Origin: Nocardioides rubriscoriae
Lineage (GTDB): Bacteria > Actinomycetota > Actinomycetes > Propionibacteriales > Nocardioidaceae
Reading direction: 5' to 3'
NCBI RefSeq assembly: GCF_008087085.1
Contig: NZ_VIYJ01000011.1
Span: forward strand, 124,001-188,000
Length of the DNA stretch: 64,000 bases
The notes beneath the pieces were generated by a model. It saw nothing but the letters and a program-made list of their open reading frames with translations. It ran no database searches and was not told where the DNA came from. Of this stretch, positions 22,988 to 31,822 are shown piece by piece (positions within the stretch are counted from its first letter, which is position 1; every line of letters starts with the position of its first letter). The translations under genes and the position numbers were made by a program.

Positions 22988-25063
22988 ATGAAGCGCGTGA
23001 CGCAGCTCGGCGTGCCCGTCGGCATCGTGATGATCGTCGTGATGCTCGTGGTGCCGTTGCCCGCGATGCTCCTCGACGTGCTCATCGCGGCCAACATCGT
23101 CGGAGCGCTCCTCGTGCTGCTGACCGCGATGTTCGTCGGCCGGCCCCTCGACTTCGCGAGCTTCCCCGCGATGCTGCTGGTGATGACGCTGTTCCGCCTC
23201 GCGCTCAACGTCAGCGCCACCCGACTGGTGCTCATCGACGGCTACGCCGGCAAGGTGATCGACACCTTCGGGCACTTCGTGGTCGGCGGCTCGCTGATCG
23301 TCGGGCTCATCATCTTCGCGATCCTGCTCATCATCCAGTTCGTCGTCATCACCAACGGTGCCGGGCGCGTGGCCGAGGTCGGGGCCCGCTTCACCCTCGA
23401 CGCCATGCCCGGCAAGCAGATGGCCATCGACGCCGACCTCAACTCCGGCCTCATCGACGAGGACGAGGCCCGCCGCCGCCGCGCGGAGGTGCACGCCGAG
23501 GCCGACTTCTACGGCGCGATGGACGGTGCGTCGAAGTTCGTCAAGGGCGACGCGATCGCCGCCATCATCATCACCCTGGTCAACCTGGTCGGCGGCTTCA
23601 CCATCGGCATGGTGCAGCGCGGCCTGTCGGCCGGCGAGTCGGTCACGGCCTACTCCCTGCTGTCGGTCGGAGACGGCCTGGTCTCGCAGATCCCCGCCCT
23701 GCTGCTGTCGGTGGCCACCGGTCTCGTCGTGACCCGCAGCGCCGGCAGCAACGACTCCGACATGGGCTCCGACATCGTCGCCCAGCTCGTCGCGCGCCAG
23801 GCGCCGCTGCGCATCGCCGGGTTCGCCGGCATGGCGCTGTGCCTGATCCCCGGCATGCCCAAGATCCCGTTCCTGCTCACCGGCGGCGTCCTGCTGCTGG
23901 TCTCGACGCGGGTCCCGGCGCAGGGCCAGGACGGCAAGACCGGCGCCCTGGCCTCCGGCGAGGTCCTGTCGCTGGAGACGACCAAGAACCCCGACCTGCC
24001 CGAGACCCTGGTCGAGGAGATGCTCGTCGACCCGCTCGGGCTCGAGCTCGCCGCCGACCTCATCGACCTCGTCGACCCGCTCAGTGGCGGCGACCTGCTC
24101 GAGCGGGTCAAGGGGCTGCGACGCAAGATCGCAGGCGACCTCGGGATCGTCGTACCCCTGGTGCGCACGCGGGACGACGTCACGCTGCCCGCCCGTACCT
24201 ACGTCATCAAGCTCTTCGGCATCGAGGTCGCCCGCGGCGAGGCGCCCCCGGGCACCGTGCTGGCGATCGGCGACTTCCTCGGCTCGCTGCCGGGGGAGGC
24301 CACCCAGGAGCCGGTCTTCGGGCTCGAGGCCAAGTGGATCCCGGCCGAGCTGCGCCACCAGGCCGAGCTCGGCGGCGCCACGGTCGTCGACCGCTCGGCC
24401 GTGATCACGACGCACCTGTCGGAGATCGTGACGGTCCACGCGGCCCGTCTCCTCGGCCGCGAGGACGTGCGTCTGCTCGCCGACGTCGTCAAGCGGACCC
24501 ACCCCAACGTCGTGGACGAGCTCACCCCGGCCCAGCTCTCGCTCGGCGAGGTGCAGCGCGTGCTGCAGTGCCTGCTCGACGAGCGGATCTCGGTGCGCGA
24601 CCTGGTCCGCATCTTCGAGGCGCTCTCGCTGCGGGCCCAGTCGAGCAAGGACCTCGACGGACTCGTCGACGCCGCCCGCGGTGCCCTGGGACCCGGCGTC
24701 GTGGCGCCGTACGTCGTCGACGGGCTGGTGCACGTCGTCACCATCGACCCGATGCTGGAGCAGCAGATGCTCGAGGCGCTGCGTCCCAGCGACCAGGGCC
24801 CGATGATCGCGCTCGACCCGACCATCCTGCAGACGATGCTGGCGCAGCTGCACCAGTTGGTCACCGAGGCCGAGAACCACAACCAGCGCCCGGTGCTCGT
24901 CTGCGCCCCGCAGCTGCGAGCGGCGGTCCGCCGTCTCGTGCGCCCGATCATCGAGCGGGTGCCCGTCTTGTCCTACCGCGAGCTCACCGGCAGCGCGCAG
25001 GTGCGCTCCGCCGGTGTGGTCAGCGGCAGGGCCACGTCCCCGACCATGGAGGTCACCGTATGA
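22988..25063 (+). CDS. flhA: Flagellar export protein FlhA
   Basis: FlhA is the main ion-conducting export gate subunit and docks chaperone-substrate complexes. The protein (691 residues from ATG 22988) has about eight membrane helices in its first 310 residues and the conserved FHIPEP-type cytoplasmic loop (DAMPGKQMAIDADLNSGLI, about 138-156). The large C-terminal cytoplasmic domain contains VLRCLLDE-like LQCLLDERISVRDLV. GGAAGG 11 nt before ATG 22988 favours this start; GTG 22961 is a possible alternative adding nine residues. The stop overlaps the next small gene. Confidence 0.95.
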   Translation: MKRVTQLGVPVGIVMIVVMLVVPLPAMLLDVLIAANIVGALLVLLTAMFVGRPLDFASFPAMLLVMTLFRLALNVSATRLVLIDGYAGKVIDTFGHFVVGGSLIVGLIIFAILLIIQFVVITNGAGRVAEVGARFTLDAMPGKQMAIDADLNSGLIDEDEARRRRAEVHAEADFYGAMDGASKFVKGDAIAAIIITLVNLVGGFTIGMVQRGLSAGESVTAYSLLSVGDGLVSQIPALLLSVATGLVVTRSAGSNDSDMGSDIVAQLVARQAPLRIAGFAGMALCLIPGMPKIPFLLTGGVLLLVSTRVPAQGQDGKTGALASGEVLSLETTKNPDLPETLVEEMLVDPLGLELAADLIDLVDPLSGGDLLERVKGLRRKIAGDLGIVVPLVRTRDDVTLPARTYVIKLFGIEVARGEAPPGTVLAIGDFLGSLPGEATQEPVFGLEAKWIPAELRHQAELGGATVVDRSAVITTHLSEIVTVHAARLLGREDVRLLADVVKRTHPNVVDELTPAQLSLGEVQRVLQCLLDERISVRDLVRIFEALSLRAQSSKDLDGLVDAARGALGPGVVAPYVVDGLVHVVTIDPMLEQQMLEALRPSDQGPMIALDPTILQTMLAQLHQLVTEAENHNQRPVLVCAPQLRAAVRRLVRPIIERVPVLSYRELTGSAQVRSAGVVSGRATSPTMEVTV

Positions 25064-25341
25064 GCCCCTTCTCCGCCCCGGTCCTCGGCGCCGCCACCGT
25101 GCTCGCCTCGTCGGCGTTGTGGCAGGCCCTGGTCGACGAGACGCTCTCGCTCGAGGTCGCCCTCACCCGCTTCGTCGTCGCGGCCGTCGTCGCCTGGGTC
25201 GCCCTGTCCGCCCTGGGTGCCCTGGTGGGCAGCCCGATGGCGTCCCAGGGCGGGGGACCCGCGAACGGCTCCGGTCCGTCGACCGGTCCTGGCGACGCCG
25301 GCGCGACCGGGACGGCGTACGACGCGGGCCAGGTGACGTAG
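25060..25341 (+). CDS. Small membrane protein co-transcribed with flhA
   Basis: A 93-residue protein whose ATG overlaps the flhA stop (ATGA). It has one strong membrane helix at about 38-60 (FVVAAVVAWVALSALGALV) and a second weaker hydrophobic stretch near 7-20. A Gly/Ser/Pro-rich polar tail follows. I recognise no family. Tight coupling to flhA suggests a role in the export gate or basal body, but this is inference from position. It is the last gene of the motility region. Confidence 0.6.
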   Translation: MSPFSAPVLGAATVLASSALWQALVDETLSLEVALTRFVVAAVVAWVALSALGALVGSPMASQGGGPANGSGPSTGPGDAGATGTAYDAGQVT

Positions 25342-25393
25342 CGCCCCACTCTCCGCACGCGACCCGCCGGCGACCTGCCGACGACCTGTCGGG

Positions 25394-27715
25394 TCAGCGG
25401 CTGTCGATGCCCAGCCGCCGCGCGCTGGCGCTGCGCACGAAGAGGGGGATGTCGGCGAGCCGGACGTGGACGGTGATGCTGCGCGAACCCGGTCGGGCTC
25501 GACCTTCGCGGACGAGTCGTCCGCGAGCATCGACGCGCACGGGCACCCAGCGGCCCCGGGGCAGGTAGAGGACCCGAGTGCGTGCCCCGGGTTCGAGCAC
25601 CGGCGCGACGAGGAGGTTCGGGCCCAGCAGCCACTGGTCGTCGATCGAACGAGCCGCGGGTGACGGGTCGGCCAGCACGAGCGGGCGCACGGGCCCCAGA
25701 CCTCGGCCGTCGGCGGCGGCGCGGGTGAGCCGATCGACCATCGGTGCCAGGCGCACCTTCAACCGTGCGTAGCGGCGGTACGCGTCCAGATGGGGCCCGG
25801 TCAGCTCGTGCGGGTCGAGCTGACCGTTCGCCGTGGAGTTGTGGACCCGCATGACCGGCGTCAGGGCGGCCAGCTGCGACCAGCGCGTCATCAGTTCGGG
25901 GGTGGTGCGCGGAGCCAGGAAGTCGAAGTAACCGCCCACGTCGGTCGTGAAGGTCGGGAAACCGCCGAGAGCGAGGTTGAGCATCGCCGGCACCACGCTC
26001 GGCAGCCCGGAGCCCTCTGCCCAGTCGGACGTCTCGTCACCGGGGAAGACGGCGCCGGTAGAGCGCTGGGTTCCGTCGAAACCCGAGCGCACGTAGAAGA
26101 AGGGCTGGAAGCCCCGGTGGGTGCGGGCATACGACGTCGCCGCGGCGTCGGCGGCACGGTGGAGCAGCACGGGGTAGCGGTTGTGCATCACCTCGGGTGG
26201 TGTGCCGTCGGCGAAGCGCATCTCCTCGCCGACGAACTCCCCGAAGTCGTGCATCCACCCCTCGAAACCGAGGCGCATCGAGCGTCGTAGCTGGGCTTGC
26301 CAGAAAGCCGTGGCCCCCGGCTTCGTCCAGTCAATCGCGTAGGTCAGGGCCCCGCGGTTGTTGACGAAGGCGTAGGGCTCGCCGGTCGGGCCCTCGATGA
26401 ACAGGTCGCGTCGCTCGGCCTCGTCGTACCCGGTGTTGCCAGGGGAGTGGAAAGGGTTCCAGTAGGCCGCGAGGTGGTAGCCGCGCTGCCGCAGCCCGTG
26501 GAAGAAGTCGCTGCCGTCCGGCACCTCCTGCCAACCCTCGACGCCCAGGACCCCGAGCGGCAGGCGGAGCTCGCGGGAGCGGCGGACGATCGTGCGCAGG
26601 TCGGACTTGACCCGGGCGCCGCCGGTGAAGCCGCCGCCGTTCGGTGCGGCCTCTCCCTCGCCCTGGTTGATGACGTCGACCCAGGGCTGGTAGATCCACG
26701 AGGGGGGTGCCGGTGCCCGCCCGACGTCGGCGGTGTGGGCGAGGGCGGAACGGACCAGGCCGCCACCCGCCAGGTGGAGGTCGAGGCCGGCCGATGCGAC
26801 GCCCCAGCGCAGCCGGTTGCCACGGGACGCGGCCAGGTCGACCCGGGACAGCGTCGTCGCGCCGAACCAGGCGGTCCAGCCGCGGCTGCCGTGCACCGAG
26901 GGCTGCACGAGGTAGGCGGCCTGGGGGCCATTGGGGAAGGTGACGTCGCAGCCTGTGGTGGGGCACGTCACGGGCTCGGCCCTCTCGTCGGTGGCGTTCT
27001 GCTGCTCCACCCACACGTTGCGCAGGAGGCCTCGCTGATCGAAGGCGTCCTTGCGCGCCCCCAACCCGTAAAGACCCTCAGTACGGGGGGTCCGTAGGGT
27101 CGTGATCGTCGAGGCGACCGGAAGGCCCGGTGGTGGACGCACGGCCAGGTCCACCCCACCGCCGGGGAGCGCGCGCACCCGTACCGTCGCCTCGGAGACC
27201 GCGGGGGCGTCGGTACGGACGGTGAGGTCCCACCCGCTCACCGTCCGGCGTGCTCCGGTGACCTCGACCAGGGAGACCACCGCCCCGGCCTCCGCGCCGA
27301 GGATGCGGTTGCCGGTGAAGAGCGGCAGCGGCCACGTCGCCTCCAGTGCCCTGCCCACGACGAAGCCGACGGCGGGGAACGCGCCCAGAGGTCCCAAGGG
27401 CTCCAGCGGGACGGGTCCATCGAGCCCGGGGACGCGGACAGGTGGGCCCTCGTGCCCGGCCACGGTCGAGATCTCTTGGTGTCCGTGCCGGTCGAGCAAC
27501 GCCACCCGGAAAGGTTCCCGCGTGATCGCGAGGGTCGTGCCGTCGTCCAAAGACAGCCGCAGCACTCCAGTCGGCCGCGTGCCGCTGATGTCGGCCCGCG
27601 TCGGCGTAGGGAGGTCGCGGTCGGGCGGGGTAGCGGCCACCGAAGCGGGCGCGGGCGCAGAGGCCAGGCCGAGAACGAGGATCGTGCAGGCGAGGAGACG
27701 ACGACCGGCGGACAC
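25394..27715 (-). CDS. Secreted glycoside hydrolase family 31 enzyme
   Basis: GH31 enzymes cleave alpha-glycosides. The 773-residue protein starts at GTG 27715 with a signal peptide (VSAGRRLLACTILVLGLASA, cut near residue 29). It has the N-terminal beta-sandwich and a TIM barrel with the proposed nucleophile D490 (GWMHDFGEF) and acid/base D560 (PGDETSDW). The WMHDFGE and GDETSDW pattern recalls the sulfoquinovosidase/YihQ branch more than starch-type alpha-glucosidases, but substrate residues cannot be checked by eye. The frame is open to 27886; the later start is chosen because the signal peptide follows it. It has no link to the neighbouring flagellar genes. Confidence 0.82.
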   Translation of the reverse strand: MSAGRRLLACTILVLGLASAPAPASVAATPPDRDLPTPTRADISGTRPTGVLRLSLDDGTTLAITREPFRVALLDRHGHQEISTVAGHEGPPVRVPGLDGPVPLEPLGPLGAFPAVGFVVGRALEATWPLPLFTGNRILGAEAGAVVSLVEVTGARRTVSGWDLTVRTDAPAVSEATVRVRALPGGGVDLAVRPPPGLPVASTITTLRTPRTEGLYGLGARKDAFDQRGLLRNVWVEQQNATDERAEPVTCPTTGCDVTFPNGPQAAYLVQPSVHGSRGWTAWFGATTLSRVDLAASRGNRLRWGVASAGLDLHLAGGGLVRSALAHTADVGRAPAPPSWIYQPWVDVINQGEGEAAPNGGGFTGGARVKSDLRTIVRRSRELRLPLGVLGVEGWQEVPDGSDFFHGLRQRGYHLAAYWNPFHSPGNTGYDEAERRDLFIEGPTGEPYAFVNNRGALTYAIDWTKPGATAFWQAQLRRSMRLGFEGWMHDFGEFVGEEMRFADGTPPEVMHNRYPVLLHRAADAAATSYARTHRGFQPFFYVRSGFDGTQRSTGAVFPGDETSDWAEGSGLPSVVPAMLNLALGGFPTFTTDVGGYFDFLAPRTTPELMTRWSQLAALTPVMRVHNSTANGQLDPHELTGPHLDAYRRYARLKVRLAPMVDRLTRAAADGRGLGPVRPLVLADPSPAARSIDDQWLLGPNLLVAPVLEPGARTRVLYLPRGRWVPVRVDARGRLVREGRARPGSRSITVHVRLADIPLFVRSASARRLGIDSR

Positions 27716-27859
27716 GACCTCATAACGATCGCTCGGTGCGGAAGTCCCGCGGCTTGGCCCGATGAGGACGGAGCAGCGACCTTGATGGCGCTCACCGCTG
27801 CCGGTCTGAGCCCCGAGCCGACTCGGGCGAGTCAGCTCTGTGTGAGCGGATGACGTCGG

Positions 27860-27865
27860 TAGCGT
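27860..27865 (+). promoter_or_regulatory. Leaderless-type -10 box (TAGCGT) of the helicase gene
   Basis: TAGCGT lies 6 nt before GTG 27872 and decides that start over nearby alternatives. Confidence 0.5.
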
Positions 27866-27871
27866 CCGAGG

Positions 27872-29605
27872 GTGGTCAGTCCTCACCGGTCCGGTGCTCG
27901 TCGGCGCAGCCCGTCACCGCGCCGCGGTGGGACTCGGCAGCCGACGCGGCCGTTGCCGACCGCCGGGCCGGGGGAGCGGTTGTGGGTGCTCGACGTGCCG
28001 TACGGCACGCAGGTCGACGGCGCGACCTGGCACCCGGCGGTCAAGGCCCACCTCCATGTCGGCCGCGACGTGCCGCCGCACCTGGCGCCGTACGTCCCGG
28101 GGCCCCACACGCTGGGGCGGTTCATCGACACCACCCTCAACCCCGGCGATCCGACGCCCGCGCCCGAGGCGACCGACGACCTCGAGCCCCGCAGGGTCCA
28201 GTTCGAGGCGGCCGACGCGATCGCGGAACGCGCGGTGGCCGGCGGTCGCCAGTTCCTGCTGGCCGACGAGCCGGGCGTGGGCAAGACGATCGCCGCCGTC
28301 CTCGGCGCGACGGCGGTGGGCGACCTTCGCGGCGCGCGGCGGGTGCTGGTGGTGGCCGACCGTCCGGCCGCCATCACCATCGGCCACTGGTGCCGCACGA
28401 TCACGGCGCTGGGCGACGGGGGACTGGAGTGGGTCGTGGTCACGTGGGACCGGCTCGAGAAGGTCAAGGAGCACGCGTGGGACGTGATCATCGCCGACGA
28501 GGCCCATGCGCTGCGGCGTACGTCGACGAAGCGGTGGAAGCTCTGGGCGAGGATCTCGGGGCACGCGAAGCCGCACGACGAGGCCCCCTTCGTGATCGCC
28601 GTGACCGCGACCCCCGGCCACACGCCCCTGGAGCTGCCCTACCTGGCGCCCGCGTTCGCGCAGGTGCTCGACGAGCCGATGCGCGAATGGACCTCGGCGA
28701 CCAAGCCCGACGCCGCGTTCGCCACGGCGCTCGAGCGCCACGGCGTCGGGATGGACCAGGGCCGGTACGGCGCGACCTGGACCACCGACCCAAAGCGGCG
28801 CGCCGCCGACCTCGCGCTGGTGCGCGGCTGGCTGGCCGACGAGCGACCCCCGGCGATGCTGCACCGGGCCGCGCCGTGGGGGCCGGTCCCGATCTCCGGC
28901 ATGCCGGTGACGCTCAACCCGGCCGAGCGCGCGGCGTACGAGGCCGAGTGGGGTGAGTTCTGTCGCGAGATGGACCTGGCCCGACAGGGCCGCAACGTCG
29001 CCCAGGGTCGGGCCGCGCTGCTGCGCTTCCGGCAGAAGGCCGGGCTGATCCGGGTCGACTCGACGGTCGCGTGGATCGCCCAGCAGGTCGACGCCGAACG
29101 ACAGGTGGCGTGCTCGGTCGAGTTCGTCTCGACCGCCGCCGACCCCATCGCCGACCGGCTGCGCAACGCGGGGATCGAGGTGGCCTCGATCTACGGCCGC
29201 GACCGGTTCGACGCCGAGGCGGAGCGGCTGCGGTTCCAGACCGGCCAGGCGAAGGTCTGCGTCTTCACCACGGTCGCCTCGATCAGCCTGCACGCAGGCG
29301 AGACCCTCGCCGACGGTCGTCAAGCGAGCACCGAGCCGCGCGTCGGCGTCTTCCACCAGGCCCGCTTCTCGGGCATCGCCGCCCGGCAGGTGACCGGACG
29401 CACCCACCGCGACCACCAGGTCTCGCCCTGGCACGTCGCCTACGCCGAGGGCACCGTCGAGGAGCAGGTCGGCAAGGTGATGGTGGAGCGGATCGCCGCC
29501 GCGTCCGACACGGTGGGCAGCGACACCACGGGGCTCGCCGACCTCGCGCAGCTCCTCGGGGCCGACTGGCTGCCGCCCGCGAGCCTGACCGAGGACCGCG
29601 TCTGA
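27872..29605 (+). CDS. DEAD/DEAH (SNF2-like) helicase, phage-type
   Basis: A 577-residue superfamily 2 helicase. After about 100 residues without clear homology come Walker A ADEPGVGKT (about 131-139), DEAH at 210-213 and the TATPGH motif III. The C-terminal helicase half holds VFTTVASISLHAG and a QVTGRTHRDHQ motif VI (about 505-515). The compact layout and the RxHR variant resemble helicases of actinobacteriophages more than chromosomal repair helicases. No phage gene surrounds it, so it may be a domesticated or cargo gene near tRNA-His. The -10 box at 27860 supports GTG 27872. Confidence 0.78.
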   Translation: MVSPHRSGARRRSPSPRRGGTRQPTRPLPTAGPGERLWVLDVPYGTQVDGATWHPAVKAHLHVGRDVPPHLAPYVPGPHTLGRFIDTTLNPGDPTPAPEATDDLEPRRVQFEAADAIAERAVAGGRQFLLADEPGVGKTIAAVLGATAVGDLRGARRVLVVADRPAAITIGHWCRTITALGDGGLEWVVVTWDRLEKVKEHAWDVIIADEAHALRRTSTKRWKLWARISGHAKPHDEAPFVIAVTATPGHTPLELPYLAPAFAQVLDEPMREWTSATKPDAAFATALERHGVGMDQGRYGATWTTDPKRRAADLALVRGWLADERPPAMLHRAAPWGPVPISGMPVTLNPAERAAYEAEWGEFCREMDLARQGRNVAQGRAALLRFRQKAGLIRVDSTVAWIAQQVDAERQVACSVEFVSTAADPIADRLRNAGIEVASIYGRDRFDAEAERLRFQTGQAKVCVFTTVASISLHAGETLADGRQASTEPRVGVFHQARFSGIAARQVTGRTHRDHQVSPWHVAYAEGTVEEQVGKVMVERIAAASDTVGSDTTGLADLAQLLGADWLPPASLTEDRV

Positions 29606-29609
29606 CGAG

Positions 29610-29641
29610 CGAACCCCCGGCCTGCACAGGCCGGGGGTTCG
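29610..29641. terminator. Bidirectional terminator between helicase gene and tRNA-His
   Basis: A perfect 14-bp stem (29610-29623 with 29628-29641) and a GCAC loop lie just after the helicase stop and just beyond the 3' end of the minus-strand tRNA. Confidence 0.8.
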
Positions 29642-29650
29642 TACGACTGG

Positions 29651-29724
29651 GGTGAGTAACGGGACTCGAACCCGCGACATCCGCCACCACAAGGCGGCGC
29701 TCTACCAGCTGAGCTATACCCACC
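29651..29724 (-). tRNA. tRNA-His (GTG anticodon)
   Basis: The minus strand folds as a cloverleaf: acceptor GTGGGTA with TACTCAC, D-arm GCTCAGCTGGTAGAGC, anticodon loop TTGTGGT-type with GTG, and T-loop GGTTCGAGTCC. The extra 5' G (G-1) opposite C73 is present, as tRNA-His requires. CCA is not encoded. Confidence 0.95.
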
Positions 29725-29773
29725 ACGACCTGCTCGGCGTGCACCGTGCAGGACCGGAAGAAGTGTAGGGGAC

Positions 29774-30457
29774 CTACGTCCCGGGCGCAGAATCGGATAC
29801 CGGATCGGATGCCGGATCGCCCGGCACCGGGGGCGTGGGGCCCAGCCCGGTGAGCGCGCCGCCGTGGCGCTCGGCCACGACGCGGGCGCTCGCGGAGTCG
29901 GGTCCAGGGGCCGGCACGAAGACCGTCTCGCGGTAGTAGCGCAGCTCCTCGATGCTCTCCTGGATGTCGGCGAGGGCGCGGTGGTTGCCGCGCTTGACCG
30001 GGGCCGCGAAGTAGGTGCGCGGGTACCAGCGGCGCGACAGCTCCTTGATGGAGGAGACGTCGACGATCCGGTAGTGCAGGAACCCATCGAGGTCGTGCAT
30101 GTCGCGCGCGAGGAACGCGCGGTCGGTCGCCACGGTGTTGCCGGCCAGCGGCGGGCGGCTGTCGGCCCCGCAGTGCTCGCGCAGGTAGGCCATCACCTCG
30201 GCCTCGGCCTCGGCCAGGGTGACCCCGTGCTCGAGCTCGTCGAGCAGGCCGGACGTCTCGTGCATGGTGCGCACGAACGGCACCATCTGCTCCAAGGCCT
30301 CGGCCGGCGGCTTGATCAGGATGTCGACACCGTCGCCGAGCACGTTGAGGTCGAAGTCGGTGACCAGGGCGGCGACCTCGACGAGGGCATCGGCGGTCAG
30401 GTCGAGACCGGTCATCTCGCAGTCGATCCAGACCAGGCGGTCGTTGGCGGCACTCAC
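29774..30457 (-). CDS. orn: Oligoribonuclease
   Basis: Orn degrades two- to five-base RNA, including pGpG from cyclic-di-GMP breakdown, to mononucleotides. The 227-residue protein is a DEDDh exonuclease with WIDCEMTGLD (Exo I, D12 and E14), NTVATDRAF (Exo II) and the HRALADI block (Exo III with the catalytic histidine). The last 30 residues are an Asp/Pro-rich extension absent from Escherichia coli Orn. GTG 30457 is supported by a TAGGGT box 8 nt upstream (minus strand, 30471-30466). Divergent from the MauE-like gene. Confidence 0.94.
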   Translation of the reverse strand: MSAANDRLVWIDCEMTGLDLTADALVEVAALVTDFDLNVLGDGVDILIKPPAEALEQMVPFVRTMHETSGLLDELEHGVTLAEAEAEVMAYLREHCGADSRPPLAGNTVATDRAFLARDMHDLDGFLHYRIVDVSSIKELSRRWYPRTYFAAPVKRGNHRALADIQESIEELRYYRETVFVPAPGPDSASARVVAERHGGALTGLGPTPPVPGDPASDPVSDSAPGT

Positions 30458-30533
30458 GATCGATCACCCTACGGTGCCGCGGCCCGGATCGTTCTCAGGA
30501 CCGACTCAGTCACCGCGTCTAGCGTCGGGCCAC

Positions 30534-31076
30534 GTGAACGCATCGGCCAAGCAGTGGCTCGCGCTCGGCGCCCGCCTCGTCGTCGGCGGCGTCTGGATCT
30601 GGGCCGGCCTGGCCAAGCTCACCGACCCCCTCGGCAGCGTCCGCGCCGTCCAGGCCTACGACCTGCTGCCCACCTCGCTCGTGGAGCCCGTCGGCTACAC
30701 GCTTCCGGCCGTCGAGGTCGTCATCGGCCTCGCCCTGGTCGTCGGCGTGATGACCCGCGGCGCGGCCGTCATCTCGGTCGTGCTCTTCGCAGGGTTCGCC
30801 ATCGGCATCGCCTCGGCCTGGGCGCGTGGCCTGGAGATCGACTGCGGCTGCTTCGGCGGCGGCGGCTACGACCCCGACGCCGCCTCGAAGTACCCGTTCG
30901 AGATCGCCCGCGACGCGGGACTGGCCCTGGCCTCCGTACTGGTGGTGTGGGTCGGACCTGGCCGGTTCGCCCTCGACTCGGTGCTGTTCCGACGACGTAC
31001 GACCGACGACCTCGAGTGCGAGCTCGACGACCTCGACCGCGGCGCCCGCCGCCAGGACCTGGAAGGCGTGGACTGA
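30534..31076 (+). CDS. MauE/DoxX-family redox-associated membrane protein
   Basis: A 180-residue protein with four predicted membrane helices (about 10-28, 48-66, 72-92 and 115-135). The sequence DCGCFGGGG sits in the loop between helices three and four, as in MauE/DoxX proteins, where the cysteines may exchange disulfides. The stop overlaps the ATG of a DsbA-like thioredoxin, so the pair is likely an oxidative-folding unit in which this protein reoxidises or reduces its partner; that role is inferred. TAGCGT 8 nt before GTG 30534 suggests a leaderless mRNA. An acidic Asp/Glu tail ends the protein. Confidence 0.82.
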   Translation: MNASAKQWLALGARLVVGGVWIWAGLAKLTDPLGSVRAVQAYDLLPTSLVEPVGYTLPAVEVVIGLALVVGVMTRGAAVISVVLFAGFAIGIASAWARGLEIDCGCFGGGGYDPDAASKYPFEIARDAGLALASVLVVWVGPGRFALDSVLFRRRTTDDLECELDDLDRGARRQDLEGVD

Positions 31077-31792
31077 TGGCCGGCAGGAGCAGGGCCGAGA
31101 CCAGGGCGACACAGCGGGCCGAACGCCTGGCCGAGCTGAAGAAGCAGGCCCGGGCCCGCGAGCGCCGCCGCAACCTGATGGTCGGCGGGGTGGCCGCCGC
31201 CGTGCTGGTGCTGGTCGGGGTGGTCTTCTACGTCGTCAGCCAGGGCAACAACGTCGACGCGACCGCCGCCGGCCAGAGCGACTACGGCGTCACGATCGGC
31301 CCGGACAGCGCGCCCCACAAGGTGGTCGTCTACGAGGACTTCCTGTGCCCGTTCTGCGGCCGGCTGGAGGCCGCGACCCACAAGCAGCTCGCCACGCTCG
31401 CCGACGACGGCAAGGTCCAGGTCGACTACCGGCCCTTCACCCTGCTGACCCGGTCCGACTACTCCGCCCGCGCGACCAGCGCCTTCGGGGTCGTGCTCGA
31501 CACCTCCGGCCCCACGGTCGCCAAGAAGTTCCACGACCTGCTCTACGCCGACCAGCCGAGCGAGACCGCGACGACGTTCCCCGACGCCCAGTGGCTGATC
31601 GACAAGGCCGTCGAGGCCGGCGCGGACCAGGGCGCCGTCAAGGCCGGCATCGAGGCCGGTGAGAACGACTTCGCGCGCGAGGCGACCCAGGACGCCCAGG
31701 TCGCCGGTGTGACCGGCACCCCGACCGTCCTGGTCGACGGCAAGGTCCTCGCCAACGCCGACGGCCAGACGCTGCTCGACGCCGTGCAGTAG
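31076..31792 (+). CDS. Membrane-anchored DsbA-like thiol-disulfide oxidoreductase
   Basis: The 238-residue protein has an Arg/Ala-rich cytoplasmic start and one membrane helix (about 36-57). An extracytoplasmic thioredoxin domain follows, with CPFC (about 92-95, in EDFLCPFCGRLE) and the cis-proline segment VTGTPTVLVDG near the end. It should form or shuffle disulfides in exported proteins. The ATG overlaps the stop of the MauE/DoxX gene (TGATG). Length and layout match actinobacterial DsbA/thioredoxin-domain proteins. Confidence 0.88.
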   Translation: MAGRSRAETRATQRAERLAELKKQARARERRRNLMVGGVAAAVLVLVGVVFYVVSQGNNVDATAAGQSDYGVTIGPDSAPHKVVVYEDFLCPFCGRLEAATHKQLATLADDGKVQVDYRPFTLLTRSDYSARATSAFGVVLDTSGPTVAKKFHDLLYADQPSETATTFPDAQWLIDKAVEAGADQGAVKAGIEAGENDFAREATQDAQVAGVTGTPTVLVDGKVLANADGQTLLDAVQ

Positions 31793-31822
31793 GCCGACCT
31801 GTCGTCTGGCAGCATCCTGCTG

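Noticed and set aside
30490..30506. TCTCAGGACCGACTCAG as another sigma28-like promoter
   Set aside because: The CCGAC lies only 2 nt after CTCAGG rather than 16, and a normal TAGCGT -10 box serves the downstream gene.
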